A stretch of DNA of 64,000 nt from WHSW01 sp963846165 (lineage in GTDB: Bacteria > Actinomycetota > Thermoleophilia > Solirubrobacterales > 70-9), in NCBI GenBank assembly GCA_963846165.1, contig CAWJUU010000005.1, forward strand, positions 434,001 to 498,000, given 5' to 3'. The notes below the pieces were generated by a model, which saw only the letters and a list, made by a program, of their open reading frames with translations, did no database searches and had not been told where the DNA came from. Below, in pieces: positions 63,936 through 64,000 of the stretch. How positions within the stretch are numbered: position 1 is the stretch's first letter; the number at the start of each line of letters is the position of its first letter. The position numbers and the translations under genes were made by a program.

Positions 63936-64000
63936 TGTGGGTTCGGTCGTCGCGGCTCTCGTGGCCCTCTCAGGCTGCGGTGAATCGGATGAACCCGGCG
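63916..64000 (+). CDS. znuA: Zinc ABC transporter binding lipoprotein (ZnuA), N-terminus only
   Basis: Only 28 codons lie in the window. MRMSFICVGSVVAALVALSG is followed by CGESDEPG: a lipoprotein signal peptide with lipobox ALSGC. ATG 63916 or 63922 may be the start. It is divergent from zur with the Zur boxes between, and with znuB and znuC present the binding protein is the missing piece, so ZnuA is the natural call although the mature domain is not visible. Confidence 0.65.
   Translation, partial: MRMSFICVGSVVAALVALSGCGESDEPG

Overview
The window is high-GC, densely coded DNA with many ATGA/GTGA gene overlaps and frequent GTG starts. I infer an actinobacterium, most likely class Thermoleophilia (Solirubrobacterales/Gaiellales type). 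The clues are the four-gene family of secreted 'FFGVVPQ...NEQNS...TEMGW' glycoside hydrolases, the actinobacterial Rrf2/SUF genes and the CysO/MoeZ-like pair. No rRNA, tRNA, CRISPR array or transposase was seen. Many single-copy housekeeping genes (cysK, sufC, sufD, znuC, the Rrf2 gene) carry one single-base frame break each. This looks like a long-read assembly with residual indels rather than a genome full of pseudogenes.

Region 1 (1-12.4 kb, minus strand) is the most unusual part. It is a head-to-tail array of eleven paralogous GT-A-type glycosyltransferase genes plus one deletion remnant, followed by two duplicated GT1 genes. Neighbouring copies mostly overlap by their stop/start codons. 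The 5' third of most copies is nearly identical at DNA level, while the 3' parts differ. One 3' block is shared between two non-adjacent copies, and one copy has lost its middle. This is what recombination or gene conversion in a diversifying gene family would leave behind. The first gene has a hairpin that covers its Shine-Dalgarno sequence.

Region 2 (12.4-45.2 kb) is a cell-surface polysaccharide island. It holds polytopic ArnT/RgtA-like membrane proteins, GT2 and GT4 glycosyltransferases (several fused to each other or to methyltransferases), free methyltransferases, a type I phosphodiesterase-like protein, a Wzt/Wzm-type ABC exporter, a polyprenyl-phosphate glycosyl-1-phosphate transferase, and an O-antigen-ligase-like protein with a TPR tail. 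It ends with a low-complexity surface protein and four tandem secreted glycoside hydrolases. A polar amino-acid ABC transporter and a cysteine synthase sit inside the island. The likely flow is: undecaprenyl-linked priming (35.5-36.8 kb), chain assembly and decoration by the GTs and methyltransferases, export by Wzm/Wzt (30.2-32.3 kb), ligation or polymerisation (37.9-39.8 kb), and trimming outside the cell by the hydrolases (40.4-45.2 kb).

Region 3 (45.2-64 kb) is mostly housekeeping: a sulfur-carrier protein and its rhodanese-E1-like activating enzyme, HtpX, a NarL-type two-component pair, and an Fe-S assembly locus split into Rrf2-SufC-SufS, SufU and Rieske-SufB-SufD. A PhyH-type dioxygenase and two small secreted paralogues are interleaved with the SUF genes. 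A large imperfect inverted repeat fills the 56.0-56.35 kb gap. The right edge is a zinc-uptake locus (znuB, znuC, zur, start of znuA) with two Zur-box-like palindromes between the divergent zur and znuA genes.
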